Position numbers and translations under genes: made by a program. Below are positions 1 through 7,945 of a stretch of DNA of 10,821 nucleotides, piece after piece. Position 1 is the first letter of the stretch, and each line of letters opens with the position of its first letter. Source of the DNA: an uncultured Lachnobacterium sp. GTDB taxonomy: Bacteria > Bacillota > Clostridia > Lachnospirales > Lachnospiraceae. Under the pieces are notes generated by a model, which was not told the origin of the DNA, did not search any database, and was given only the letters and a program-made list of their open reading frames with translations. The stretch covers positions 1 through 10,821 of the forward strand of contig URQG01000041.1 in NCBI GenBank assembly GCA_900549895.1, read 5' to 3'.

Positions 1-75
1 AATGAAAATACGGTACGTTCGAAAGAGAGCCGGGCGATACAAAAGCTGGCAAAGCAATTGGATGGATTGAGGTGA
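1..75 (+). CDS. Sigma-70 family RNA polymerase sigma factor, C-terminal fragment
   Basis: Frame 1 is open from the first base and ends at TGA 73-75, giving 24 residues that finish ENTVRSKESRAIQKLAKQLDGLR. The pattern NTVRSKxSRAIxKL is the usual end of sigma-70 region 4.2, the helix-turn-helix that reads the -35 element, as in ECF-type factors (family knowledge). The rest of the gene lies off the contig, so its ECF group and target promoter cannot be read. Its stop overlaps the GTG start of the next gene in GTGA, which suggests translational coupling. That next gene is a membrane protein, the usual arrangement of a sigma factor and its membrane-bound regulator. The sigma assignment is fairly sure given the motif and context; the subclass is unknown. 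Confidence 0.75.
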   Translation, partial: NENTVRSKESRAIQKLAKQLDGLR

Positions 76-2255
76 GAGATTTGGAAAAATCAGAAGGACG
101 AAACAGTCATAACTCAAAAATAAATGAAAATGTGCCAAATAAAAAAACAGGCAAAATTGATATGATTAAAAGTCGGGAACAGAAGTTTCAAAGAGAAAAA
201 TTGAAGGAATTAAATTACAACGATATGGAAGAAAAATTCGATGAAATTGTTTGCGGAATTGAATCGGAATCCGGGCAGATTCCGGTTCCGGAGTCACTTT
301 CGCCGGAGAATATGAAAAAGCGCCTGATGCAGAAGAAAAATAAATCAATGCGATACTTTGCAGAGATTGCCGCAGCAGTTGTGCTGGTGGTTGCTTTGGG
401 AGGTACTGGCGTATACAAAATGATCACCAAAGACGCAAAAGAAGAGTTGCAGATGAATACGAAGCAGGAAACCCAGATGGTTGAAATGGACGAAGTACAG
501 GCAGATGCAGATAGAAGTGAATTACAAATTGGCAATGTGACTCATGAAAAGAAGATCGGAGATTACCGTCAGGCAAAAAATTATGAAGAAGTTTACGCAT
601 TATTGAGTAAGTATCAAGATAAGGCAAAGAACGAGACTTCAATGGATATGGGTGGAATTTCAGAACTGATTGCAAAAAATGATACAACATCAAACGCTAC
701 AGAAGAAAGTACAAAGAAACAGAATGATGATTTTTCAAAAACAAATACGCTGCAGGATGGTATCGACGAAAGCGATTTTGTGAAAAATGACGCGGATAAT
801 CTCTTTGTGCAGGATGATAGTAAGGTTTCAATCATTGATATTAGCGGCGAGAAGATGCAGCTGGTTTCGACCATTGAGCCAAAGCTCGAGGACACGGATA
901 CGATCCGGGAGATGTATGCAGACATGAAGGAGAATCGTGTTGTGCTCATCATTGAACGTCGAAAGGAAAGTGAGATTGGAGAAAGTTCTGCAGATACAAA
1001 AAATGGATTCATAGAAATTTATAGCAATCACATCGATGAATCTTCTGTGATCATGCAGACGTATGACATTACAGACCGGGCAAAGCCAAAGTTAATTGGA
1101 ACAATCACCATGGATGGACGATATAAGGATTCCAGAAAAGATGGTCAGACCATCCTGCTTTTTGCAACAAGATTCATGTGGGGAATCGATGCAGATGATA
1201 AAGAAGGCGTGATTCCAACCATCAATGGCGAGAAGATGGCATCCGATTGCATTTACATTGGGAAAGATATTGAAACAGAATTGATCATGGCGTCTGTGGA
1301 TTTGGCAAAGCCGGATAAGACGATCGATCAGATGACGATTATGGGTGGTTATCCGGAAATCTATATGAGTGATAATGCACTCTACCTCTATGAGATTGTT
1401 TATGAAGAAGACGACGATTACACGAAGATCACGCGTTTTACGTTCCCAAATGGGTATCTTGGAACCGGTGAATCGGTAAAGGTTAAAGGAGAAATCAAAG
1501 ATAAATTTGCTATTTCAGAAGGGAATGGTGTTGTCCGGGTTCTTACGACTCTCTGGCACGAGGACGGTTCAACCAACGAGCTGCATCTGTATGATTGCGA
1601 GATGAATGAAAAAGGAAGCATTAAGGATCTTGCAAAAGGCGAAGAAATTTACGCGGCGCGTTACATTGGTGATATTGCTTATTTTATCACGTATCACAAT
1701 ACAGATCCGCTTTTTGCAGTGGATATATCAGATCCTAGGAATCCGAAAATGCTTGGAAATGTGAAGATGACCGGTTATTCGGATTATCTGCATCCGTATG
1801 GTGACAATCTGTTGCTTGGTATCGGGTATGAGACGGACCCGGATACATCCGATATGATTGGAGTCAAGTTGACTATGTTCGACATTTCGGATCCGGTCAA
1901 CCTTAAGATTCTTGACAGTGTTGTGATTGATAATGCGAATACGCAGGCAACTTATAACTATAAGGCAATTCTGGCGGATGCGCGCAAGAACCTGATCGGA
2001 TTTGGTGTGGAACTGTGGGATGAACAAAGTGAAAACGAATCTTCTGAGTATCTTGTGTATCGATGGGAGAATGGACATTTTCAGAAAGTACTGACACAGA
2101 AGACTGGAGCAGATCAGGCAGAAAACTCCGAAAAAGTAAGAGGCGTTTATGCTGGAATGCGTTTCTACTGCATTTATCCGGAAGGCAGATGCTATCAGGT
2201 AAAATCGTTTGACATGGAGGATAATTTCAAAAAGCTAGATACATTACAATTATAA
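72..2255 (+). CDS. Membrane-anchored beta-propeller protein, putative anti-sigma factor
   Basis: 727 residues. Residues 1-95 are polar and presumably cytosolic, containing IPVPESLSPENMKKRL (about 70-85), a short motif I associate with the cytosolic part of Firmicute anti-sigma-like proteins. Residues about 96-116 form one hydrophobic helix. After a charged linker, the signature TNTLQDGIDESDFVKND (224-240) opens a region matching the secreted beta-propeller family distantly related to WD40 (Pfam Beta_propel, COG4880). Later repeats carry DISDPRNPKMLG, a YSDYLHPYGDNLLLGIG segment and FDISDPVNLKILD, which are typical of this family. The GTG start at 72 is chosen because it overlaps the sigma-factor stop by 4 nt. 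The Shine-Dalgarno is weak, so coupled translation is likely. ATG codons at 162 and 222 are alternatives but have no well-placed ribosome site. Inference: the propeller is an outside sensor and the N-terminus holds the sigma factor. No zinc-binding anti-sigma motif (HxxxCxxC) is present; there is one cysteine, residue 61, in the cytosolic part. The propeller assignment is firm; the anti-sigma role is not proven. Confidence 0.85.
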   Translation: MRDLEKSEGRNSHNSKINENVPNKKTGKIDMIKSREQKFQREKLKELNYNDMEEKFDEIVCGIESESGQIPVPESLSPENMKKRLMQKKNKSMRYFAEIAAAVVLVVALGGTGVYKMITKDAKEELQMNTKQETQMVEMDEVQADADRSELQIGNVTHEKKIGDYRQAKNYEEVYALLSKYQDKAKNETSMDMGGISELIAKNDTTSNATEESTKKQNDDFSKTNTLQDGIDESDFVKNDADNLFVQDDSKVSIIDISGEKMQLVSTIEPKLEDTDTIREMYADMKENRVVLIIERRKESEIGESSADTKNGFIEIYSNHIDESSVIMQTYDITDRAKPKLIGTITMDGRYKDSRKDGQTILLFATRFMWGIDADDKEGVIPTINGEKMASDCIYIGKDIETELIMASVDLAKPDKTIDQMTIMGGYPEIYMSDNALYLYEIVYEEDDDYTKITRFTFPNGYLGTGESVKVKGEIKDKFAISEGNGVVRVLTTLWHEDGSTNELHLYDCEMNEKGSIKDLAKGEEIYAARYIGDIAYFITYHNTDPLFAVDISDPRNPKMLGNVKMTGYSDYLHPYGDNLLLGIGYETDPDTSDMIGVKLTMFDISDPVNLKILDSVVIDNANTQATYNYKAILADARKNLIGFGVELWDEQSENESSEYLVYRWENGHFQKVLTQKTGADQAENSEKVRGVYAGMRFYCIYPEGRCYQVKSFDMEDNFKKLDTLQL

Positions 2256-2292
2256 AAAGACAACCGGAACAAACGGTTCCGGTTGTCTTTTT
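2254..2292 (+). terminator. Rho-independent terminator after the beta-propeller gene
   Basis: A perfect 17-bp stem (2254-2270 pairs with 2276-2292) with a 5-base loop AAACG has a GC-rich core CCGGAAC/GTTCCGG and ends in five T. The stem begins inside the TAA stop codon of the upstream gene. The 5' arm starts with five A, so the reverse strand also carries a T tract and the hairpin could work in both directions. It separates the sigma/propeller unit from the fru operon. Confidence 0.92.
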
Positions 2293-2324
2293 ATATTTTG
2301 CACAAAAACAGAAATGATATTTTG

Positions 2325-2403
2325 TGAATGATTTTGACCGATTGTGATTGACTTTGAACTATACCAAAATTATAATACAACTATAGATGAATGATTTTGA
2401 CCG
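2325..2403 (+). repeat. Three direct repeats, probable FruR operators
   Basis: The 16-base sequence TGAATGATTTTGACCG occurs exactly at 2325-2340 and 2388-2403. A related copy, TGATTGACTTTGAACT (12 of 16 identical), lies at 2345-2360. The consensus core is TGAWTGAYTTTGAMC. The middle copy covers the -35 hexamer, the first lies just upstream, and the third lies just downstream of the expected transcription start. Copy starts are 20 and 43 bp apart, close to two and four helical turns, so all three should face the same side of the DNA. DeoR-family sugar regulators commonly bind repeated sites at their own promoters, and the first gene downstream is one. Binding by FruR is inferred from position, not shown. 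Confidence 0.72.
2348..2376 (+). promoter_or_regulatory. Sigma-A-type promoter of the fru operon
   Basis: The -35 hexamer TTGACT (2348-2353) and a perfect -10 TATAAT (2371-2376) are separated by the optimal 17 bp. Transcription should start near 2383, giving a leader of about 48 nt before fruR. The -35 sits within the middle copy of the repeated operator-like sequence, which fits repression by blocking RNA polymerase. I saw no convincing CcpA cre site in this region. Confidence 0.88.
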
Positions 2404-2430
2404 GTTATGAATGGAAAAGGAGTCTAAGAT

Positions 2431-3177
2431 ATGCTGGCAGAGGAAAGATTTTCAAAGATATTGTCCATAATAGAGTCAGAAGGAAGCGCGACGATGCAGG
2501 AACTTATGATTGCACTTGACGCATCGGAATCCACAATCCGACGAGATTTGAATACGATGGATGAAAATGGATTACTGACAAAGGTTCATGGAGGCGCGAT
2601 CGCCAAGAAACCGTCAATCAGTACTTCCGATGAAAATGTAAAAAGTCGTAAGTCGTTGAACGCGGATGAAAAACAGTTGATCGCCAAATATGCGGCATCA
2701 CTCATTCAGCCACACGATTTCGTATACATTGATGCGGGAACAACGACGGAGATGATGATACCATACATTCAGACAACCGAGGCTGTATTTGTGACAAACG
2801 CGATCACACACGCAAAGTTGCTCTCTGATAAAGGATGCAGAGTTTACATTCTCGGCGGAGAGTTCAAGTCACAGACCGAAGCTATTGTTGGAGAGGAAGC
2901 AGTCGAGACACTGGATAAATATAATTTCACCAAAGGATTCTGGGGAACGAACGGAATCAGCGTGACCAAAGGGTTTTCCACACCGGAAGTCAAGGAAGCG
3001 ATGGTGAAGAAACATTCCATCGAGAATTGTAAGAAATGCTATATTCTTGCCGATCCATCCAAATTCGATCAGATGTCCAGCGTGAAATTCGCAGATTTTG
3101 ATCAGGCAACCATACTTACGATCGGGCTGCTCAAGCCGGCATTAAAGAAATACAAGAACATTGTGGAGGTAAAATAA
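2431..3177 (+). CDS. fruR: DeoR-family transcriptional regulator of the fructose operon
   Basis: 248 residues, the normal length for the DeoR family. The N-terminal winged helix-turn-helix spans about residues 3-57, with ASESTIRRDLNTMDENGLL (31-49) and KVHGGAI (51-57) being classic DeoR signatures. The C-terminal sugar-phosphate sensor domain starts near residue 75 and has DAGTTT (101-106), VTNA (121-124) and GGEF (142-145), the usual phosphate-binding loops. The ATG is preceded by AAAAGGAG at a good distance (8 nt). It is the first gene of the operon and directly precedes fruK and fruA, so it most likely represses them and itself, with fructose-1-phosphate the expected inducer by analogy with other FruR proteins (inference). 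The gap to fruK is 1 nt. Confidence 0.93.
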   Translation: MLAEERFSKILSIIESEGSATMQELMIALDASESTIRRDLNTMDENGLLTKVHGGAIAKKPSISTSDENVKSRKSLNADEKQLIAKYAASLIQPHDFVYIDAGTTTEMMIPYIQTTEAVFVTNAITHAKLLSDKGCRVYILGGEFKSQTEAIVGEEAVETLDKYNFTKGFWGTNGISVTKGFSTPEVKEAMVKKHSIENCKKCYILADPSKFDQMSSVKFADFDQATILTIGLLKPALKKYKNIVEVK

Positions 3178-3178
3178 C

Positions 3179-4093
3179 ATGATCTATACCGTAACATTCA
3201 ACCCTTCTTTGGACTACATCGTAACCGTCAATGATTTCATGACAGGCGTTGTAAATCGTACAAGTAAGGAGATTATCTTTCCAGGCGGTAAGGGAATCAA
3301 TGTATCCATGGTTCTCAGTAACTTAGGATATAAAAATACCGCACTCGGTTTTATGGCAGGATTTACCGGAGAAGCAATCATCAAGATGCTACAGGAAAAA
3401 GATATTTCCACGGATTTCATCCATGTGGAGAAAGGCACATCGCGTATCAATGTCAAGCTTCGTGCCCAGAAGGAAACAGAAATCAATGGACAGGGACCAC
3501 AGATTGAATCTGCCGATATCAAGAAACTTTATGAGAAACTGGATCAACTTCAGGATGGCGATATTTTGGTCCTTGCAGGAAGTATTCCGGATACAATGCC
3601 GGAATCCATGTATATGGACATCATGGATTATCTGAAAGAAAAGAATTTAAAGATTGTTGTGGATGCAACAAAGGATCTGCTTTTGAATGTGCTTCCGTTT
3701 CGTCCGTTCCTGATCAAACCGAACAATCATGAGTTGGGCGAGATGTTCCATACTGTGATCACAAAGAAAGAAGATGTGATCACATACGCAAAGAAACTTC
3801 AGGAAAAAGGTGCCAGAAACGTATTAATTTCTATGGCCGGTGATGGAGCCGTATTGATCACAGAAGATGGTCAGGTATTCCAGAGCGAGGCTCCAAAAGG
3901 AAAGCTGGTTAATTCCGTAGGTGCCGGAGATTCCATGGTAGCAGGCTTTTTGTACGGATACTTACAGAAGAATGATTATGCAGACGCGTTCAAATATGGC
4001 GTATGCACCGGAAGTGCCAGCGCATTTTCCGAAGAGCTTGCAACGAAGGCCGAGGTTGAGGCCTTGTTAGATAAAAACAAAGATTTATTTTAG
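3179..4093 (+). CDS. fruK: 1-phosphofructokinase (PfkB family)
   Basis: 304 residues, typical length. The enzyme phosphorylates fructose-1-phosphate with ATP to fructose-1,6-bisphosphate in the cytosol, feeding PTS-imported fructose into glycolysis. It begins MIYTVTFNPSLDYIV, as FruK/LacC proteins do. PGGKGINVS (35-43) is the first PfkB signature. NSVGAGDSMVAGF (245-257) is the second and contains the catalytic Asp251 and the anion-hole glycines. KPNNHELGEMF (180-190) is also characteristic. The start is 1 nt after the fruR stop with GGAGGT upstream (3165-3170). The TAG stop lies inside the ribosome site of fruA. Tagatose-6-phosphate kinase (LacC) is a close relative, but the fruR and fruA neighbours favour FruK. 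Confidence 0.95.
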   Translation: MIYTVTFNPSLDYIVTVNDFMTGVVNRTSKEIIFPGGKGINVSMVLSNLGYKNTALGFMAGFTGEAIIKMLQEKDISTDFIHVEKGTSRINVKLRAQKETEINGQGPQIESADIKKLYEKLDQLQDGDILVLAGSIPDTMPESMYMDIMDYLKEKNLKIVVDATKDLLLNVLPFRPFLIKPNNHELGEMFHTVITKKEDVITYAKKLQEKGARNVLISMAGDGAVLITEDGQVFQSEAPKGKLVNSVGAGDSMVAGFLYGYLQKNDYADAFKYGVCTGSASAFSEELATKAEVEALLDKNKDLF

Positions 4094-4100
4094 GAGGGAG
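4092..4100 (+). promoter_or_regulatory. Strong ribosome binding site of fruA overlapping the fruK stop
   Basis: AGGAGGGAG lies 5 nt before the fruA ATG, and its first two bases are the last two of the fruK TAG stop (4091-4093). A ribosome ending fruK therefore sits on the fruA initiation region, which favours re-initiation and balanced expression of kinase and transporter. Confidence 0.8.
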
Positions 4101-4105
4101 AAACG

Positions 4106-6151
4106 ATGAGAATTCGAGATTTACTCGCTGCAGAAAGCATTCAATTAAACGGTGCGGCAGCAGGCAAAACGGATGTGCTCAATCAGATGGTTGATCTGAT
4201 GGCAAAAAGCGGCAAGATTTCTGACGTCGAGACTTATCGCGCAGGGGTATTTGCAAGGGAGGAAGAAGGAACAACCGGAATTGGTGAAGGAATCGCGATT
4301 CCACATTGTAAGTCCGATGCAGTCAAAAAGCCGGGACTTGCAGCAATGGTTGTACCGGATGGTGTTGAGTTTGACTCCTTAGACGGAGCTCCGGTACACA
4401 TTTTGTTCCTGATCGCAGCACCAAACACCAAAGATAATGTACATCTTGACGTACTCAGCAAATTATCCGTGCTTTTGATGGATGAGAATTTCACACAGAA
4501 CCTGATCCATGCCAAGAGTGTGGATGAGTTCCTTTCCATCATCGATGCGGCAGAGAATGCAAAGGATGCCGAGGAAGAGGCACAGGAGCAGCAGGAGGCA
4601 CCGAAGGGGATTCAGATTCTCGCTGTAACCGGATGTCCGACCGGAATCGCGCATACTTATATGGCCGCAGAAGCATTGGAGAAAAAAGCCGCAGAACTTG
4701 GCTACACAATCAAAGTTGAGACACGCGGATCAAGCGGAGCAAAAAATGTCGTAACGGATGAAGAGATTGCAAACGCAGTGGGAATCATCGTTGCAGCAGA
4801 TACAAAGGTTCCGATGGAGCGTTTCAATGGAAAGAAAGTCATCGAGTGCAAGGTTGCGGACGGAATCAACAAATCTGAAGAACTGATCAACCGCATTATG
4901 GGTGGTGACGCAAAAGAATATCACGCACAGGAAGGTGCAAGCGAGGAGAAAGAGAGCAAGAACTCCGGCAGCATCGGACATCAGATCTACACACATCTGA
5001 TGAGTGGCGTATCCCACATGCTTCCGTTTGTTATCGGCGGCGGAATCATGACCGCTCTGGCATTCCTGATCGATACGATTCTCGGCTACGGAGCAACCGG
5101 TGGCAGCGCATTCGGTTCCTGTACACCACTGTCCGCATTCTTTAAGTACAGCGGCGGACTTGCGATGGGTCTGATGGTTCCGGTACTCGCGGGCTATATC
5201 GCTTACTCGATCGCTGATCGTCCGGGACTTGCCGTCGGTTTTACCGGTGGACTTCTCGCATCGAGCGGTAACGCACTTGTGACCGGTTATAACTGGGCAG
5301 ACAGCACAAGTGGTTTCCAGAAATTTATCGCAGATTTCGCTTTCCAGGGTGCAAATGGCGGTAACACAGTATCCGGTTTCCTTGGCGGAATCTTAGCAGG
5401 TTTCCTTGCAGGATTTATCGTATTGATGCTGAAAAAAGCCTTTTCAAAGCTTCCGGCTTCACTCGATGGAATCAAACCAACCCTGATTTATCCGTTACTT
5501 GGTATCTTAATCATCAGTGTTCTGATGTGCTTCATCTTCAATCCGTTGATCGGATTGATCAACACCGGACTCAGCGACATGCTGACATCCATCTCCGATG
5601 CAGGATTTATTACCGTATTGGGACTGATCCTCGGAGCAATGATGGCCATCGATATGGGTGGCCCGATCAACAAGGCAGCTTATGTATTCGGTTCCGGAAT
5701 GCTTGCGACAGCAGCACAGATGATGACAGACGGTGCCAGCTCCAGCGGCCCGGCAGTTCAGGCTTGTTACATTGCAATGGCTTCCATCATGATCGGTGGA
5801 ATGGTTCCTCCGGTAGGTATCGCTTTGGCATGCCGCCTCTTCCCGAGGAAGTTTACCGCAGCAGAGCGCAACTCATGGGTATCCAACCTGATCATGGGAT
5901 GCTCCTTCATCACAGAGGGTGCGATTCCGTTTGCAGCAGCAGACCCGATCCACGTAATTCCATGTACCCTTGTCGGTGCAGGTGTGGCAGGATTCTTATC
6001 CGCACTGTTTAAATGTACGCTGATGGCTCCTCACGGTGGAATCTTCGTATTCGCAACCGTTGGAAACCCACTGTTATATATTGTTTCCTGGCTAATTGGT
6101 TCCGTGATTACCGCTTTATTGCTTGGACTGATCAAGAAAGACGCACAGTAG
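4106..6151 (+). CDS. fruA: Fructose-specific PTS permease, IIABC in one chain
   Basis: 681 residues; takes up fructose and phosphorylates it to fructose-1-phosphate using phosphate relayed from enzyme I and HPr. Domain order is IIA-IIB-IIC. IIA (about 1-150) has the phosphoacceptor His67 in GIAIPHCKSDAV. A Glu/Gln-rich linker (about 150-167) follows. IIB (about 168-267) has the phosphoacceptor Cys177 in AVTGCPTGIAHTYMA. A second hydrophilic linker leads to the membrane IIC domain (about 290-677), with many hydrophobic segments, MDMGGPINKAAYVFG near the middle, and ITEGAIPFAAADP near the end, typical of the fructose family. All phosphoacceptor residues are present, so the protein should be active. 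The start follows a strong AGGAGGGAG and is 12 nt after fruK. Uptake of mannose-type or 2-O-alpha-mannosylglycerate substrates is a possibility for this family, but the fruK neighbour supports fructose. Confidence 0.96.
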   Translation: MRIRDLLAAESIQLNGAAAGKTDVLNQMVDLMAKSGKISDVETYRAGVFAREEEGTTGIGEGIAIPHCKSDAVKKPGLAAMVVPDGVEFDSLDGAPVHILFLIAAPNTKDNVHLDVLSKLSVLLMDENFTQNLIHAKSVDEFLSIIDAAENAKDAEEEAQEQQEAPKGIQILAVTGCPTGIAHTYMAAEALEKKAAELGYTIKVETRGSSGAKNVVTDEEIANAVGIIVAADTKVPMERFNGKKVIECKVADGINKSEELINRIMGGDAKEYHAQEGASEEKESKNSGSIGHQIYTHLMSGVSHMLPFVIGGGIMTALAFLIDTILGYGATGGSAFGSCTPLSAFFKYSGGLAMGLMVPVLAGYIAYSIADRPGLAVGFTGGLLASSGNALVTGYNWADSTSGFQKFIADFAFQGANGGNTVSGFLGGILAGFLAGFIVLMLKKAFSKLPASLDGIKPTLIYPLLGILIISVLMCFIFNPLIGLINTGLSDMLTSISDAGFITVLGLILGAMMAIDMGGPINKAAYVFGSGMLATAAQMMTDGASSSGPAVQACYIAMASIMIGGMVPPVGIALACRLFPRKFTAAERNSWVSNLIMGCSFITEGAIPFAAADPIHVIPCTLVGAGVAGFLSALFKCTLMAPHGGIFVFATVGNPLLYIVSWLIGSVITALLLGLIKKDAQ

Positions 6152-6247
6152 AATAAAACAGGGACAAGATGAAATGCGGAATCGTGAATGTTGCGAAGCA
6201 ATGAAATAATTTATGGTTCATAAAAATTAGGCGAGGTTGATAATCAT
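6152..6247 (+). other. fruA-ptsI intercistronic gap, no HPr gene
   Basis: This 96-nt gap is much longer than the 1 and 12 nt gaps earlier in the operon. I see no hairpin with a T tract and no convincing promoter, so ptsI is probably reached by the same transcript. It is far too short for ptsH (HPr is about 88 residues), and the 11-codon ORF at 6169-6204 shows no HPr sequence. The ptsI ribosome site is modest (GCGAGG, ending 11 nt before the ATG). Confidence 0.6.
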
Positions 6248-7861
6248 ATGACAATCGAGGGAAAAAGCGTATACAGCGGGGTGGCGATCGGCCGCCTTGC
6301 CGTGTACCGCAATGCAGAAAAGCAAGTAAAACGAGAGAAAATTACAGATATTCAGGGTGAGATCGCACGCTTTGAGGATGCCCGCGCCAAGGCGAAGGAG
6401 CAGCTTGCAGCGCTCTATGAGAAAGCGTTAAAAGAAGTCGGTGAAGTGAACGCCGCAATCTTTGAAGTGCATCAGATGATGTTAGATGACCTGGATTATG
6501 TGGAATCCATCACAAATATGATCGAGGCACAGGAGGTCAATGCAGAGTTTGCAGTGGCAACGACCGGGGACAATTTTTCTGAAATGTTCGCATCGATGGA
6601 CGATGATTATATGCGTGCCCGCTCCGCGGATGTCAAGGACATTTCGAATCGTGTTGTCGCCGTATTGCAGGGACGTACCGAAGGGGGACTGGATGCAGAT
6701 GAACCGGTCATCTTACTTGCCAACGATCTGGCACCGAGTGAGACGGTACAGCTTGATAAGTCCAAGGTGTTATCCTTTGTCACAAGACTCGGATCTACAA
6801 ACTCACATACTGCAATTCTTGCGAGAACGATGAATATTCCGGCTTTGATCGGCATTGATTTTCCGGAAGATGTGGATGGAAAAATGGGAATTGTTGATGG
6901 ATACGAAGGCAAGCTGATCATCGATCCTCCGGTATCGGTCTTAGAAAGTTACCAAAAGAAGAAAGCCGAGGACGAAGAGAAAAAGCGTCTTCTTCAGGAG
7001 TTAAAAGGTAAAGAGAACGTCACGCTCGATGGAACAAAGATCAATCTGTATGCAAATATCGGCAGTGTTGCGGATGTGGCATCCGTACTTGCCAATGATG
7101 CCGGCGGAATCGGCCTTTTCCGAAGCGAGTTCCTGTATCTGGAGAGCTCCGATTATCCGACGGAGGAGGAGCAGTTCCAGGCGTACCGCAAGGTAGCGGA
7201 AGCGATGGCAGGAAAGAAAGTTATCATTCGTACACTCGATATCGGTGCAGACAAGCAGGTTGGATATTTTAATCTGGGCAAGGAAGATAATCCGGCGATG
7301 GGTTATCGTGCCATCCGTATCTGTCTGACCAGAAAAGAAATCTTCAAGACACAGCTTCGTGCTTTGTACCGCGCAAGTTATTACGGAACGATCGCGATCA
7401 TGTTTCCAATGATCATCTCGGTTGATGAAGTTCATCAGATCAAAGCGATCATTGCAGAGGTTAAGACAGAACTGGATGAGGAAGGAATTCCATACAAGGA
7501 TGTCGAACTCGGTGTCATGATCGAGACACCGGCAGCGGTTATGATCAGTGAAGATCTTGCAAAAGAAGTCGATTTCTTCTCGGTTGGAACAAACGATCTT
7601 ACACAGTACACGCTGGCGATCGACAGGCAGAATCCGAAGCTTGATGCCTTTTACGATTCACATCATCCGGCAATCCTCAAGATGCTGCAGATGATCGTGG
7701 ACAACGGTCACAAGGGCGGCTGCTGGGTTGGTATCTGCGGAGAGCTTGGTGCAGACACAACATTGACGGAGACCTTCCTTAAGATGGGATTTGATGAGTT
7801 GTCTGTCAGTCCATCTATGATTCTTAAGGTTCGTCAGAAGATTCGCGAGATCCATCTTTAA
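6248..7861 (+). CDS. ptsI: PTS enzyme I (PEP-protein phosphotransferase)
   Basis: 537 residues, slightly shorter than the roughly 570 of the B. subtilis and E. coli enzymes. Enzyme I takes phosphate from PEP in the cytosol and passes it to HPr for all PTS permeases. The HPr-binding and N-terminal domain covers about residues 3-145. The swivelling phosphohistidine domain contains His187 in GSTNSHTAILARTMNIPALIG. The C-terminal PEP-binding barrel (about 255-537) holds GLFRSEFLYL with Arg292, IIRTLDIGADK with Arg328, IETPAA, VGTNDLTQYTLA, and the catalytic Cys497 in GICGELGAD. All key residues are intact. The ATG is the only sensible start, since the family's conserved N-terminal GxxxSxGxAIG-type sequence begins directly after it (GKSVYSGVAIG). 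It is last in the fru operon and is followed by a terminator. No ptsH is present in the window, so HPr must come from elsewhere. Confidence 0.96.
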   Translation: MTIEGKSVYSGVAIGRLAVYRNAEKQVKREKITDIQGEIARFEDARAKAKEQLAALYEKALKEVGEVNAAIFEVHQMMLDDLDYVESITNMIEAQEVNAEFAVATTGDNFSEMFASMDDDYMRARSADVKDISNRVVAVLQGRTEGGLDADEPVILLANDLAPSETVQLDKSKVLSFVTRLGSTNSHTAILARTMNIPALIGIDFPEDVDGKMGIVDGYEGKLIIDPPVSVLESYQKKKAEDEEKKRLLQELKGKENVTLDGTKINLYANIGSVADVASVLANDAGGIGLFRSEFLYLESSDYPTEEEQFQAYRKVAEAMAGKKVIIRTLDIGADKQVGYFNLGKEDNPAMGYRAIRICLTRKEIFKTQLRALYRASYYGTIAIMFPMIISVDEVHQIKAIIAEVKTELDEEGIPYKDVELGVMIETPAAVMISEDLAKEVDFFSVGTNDLTQYTLAIDRQNPKLDAFYDSHHPAILKMLQMIVDNGHKGGCWVGICGELGADTTLTETFLKMGFDELSVSPSMILKVRQKIREIHL

Positions 7862-7910
7862 AAGAAAGGGCAGTATAAATATACTTCATCATATAGTAGT
7901 AAATCGAAGG

Positions 7911-7945
7911 GAACGTCAGGAGAATTTCTTGACGTTCTTTTCTTT
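7911..7945 (+). terminator. Rho-independent terminator of the fru operon
   Basis: An 11-bp stem (7911-7921 with 7927-7937, including one G-U pair) closes a 5-base loop GAATT and is followed by TTTTCTTT (7938-7945). It lies 49 nt after the ptsI stop and marks the end of the operon. Confidence 0.85.

Noticed and set aside
2305..2327. A fourth operator copy around AAATGATATTTTGTG
   Set aside because: It matches the repeat only with an inserted base and breaks the spacing, so it is not counted.
5527..6012. 161-codon open frame inside fruA, + strand
   Set aside because: Out-of-frame reading of the IIC coding sequence, with an Arg/His/Cys-rich composition unlike a real protein and no ribosome site.
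6169..6204. 11-codon ORF between fruA and ptsI, considered as a leader peptide or HPr remnant
   Set aside because: It has only a weak ribosome site, no HPr motif, and is too short to separate from chance.
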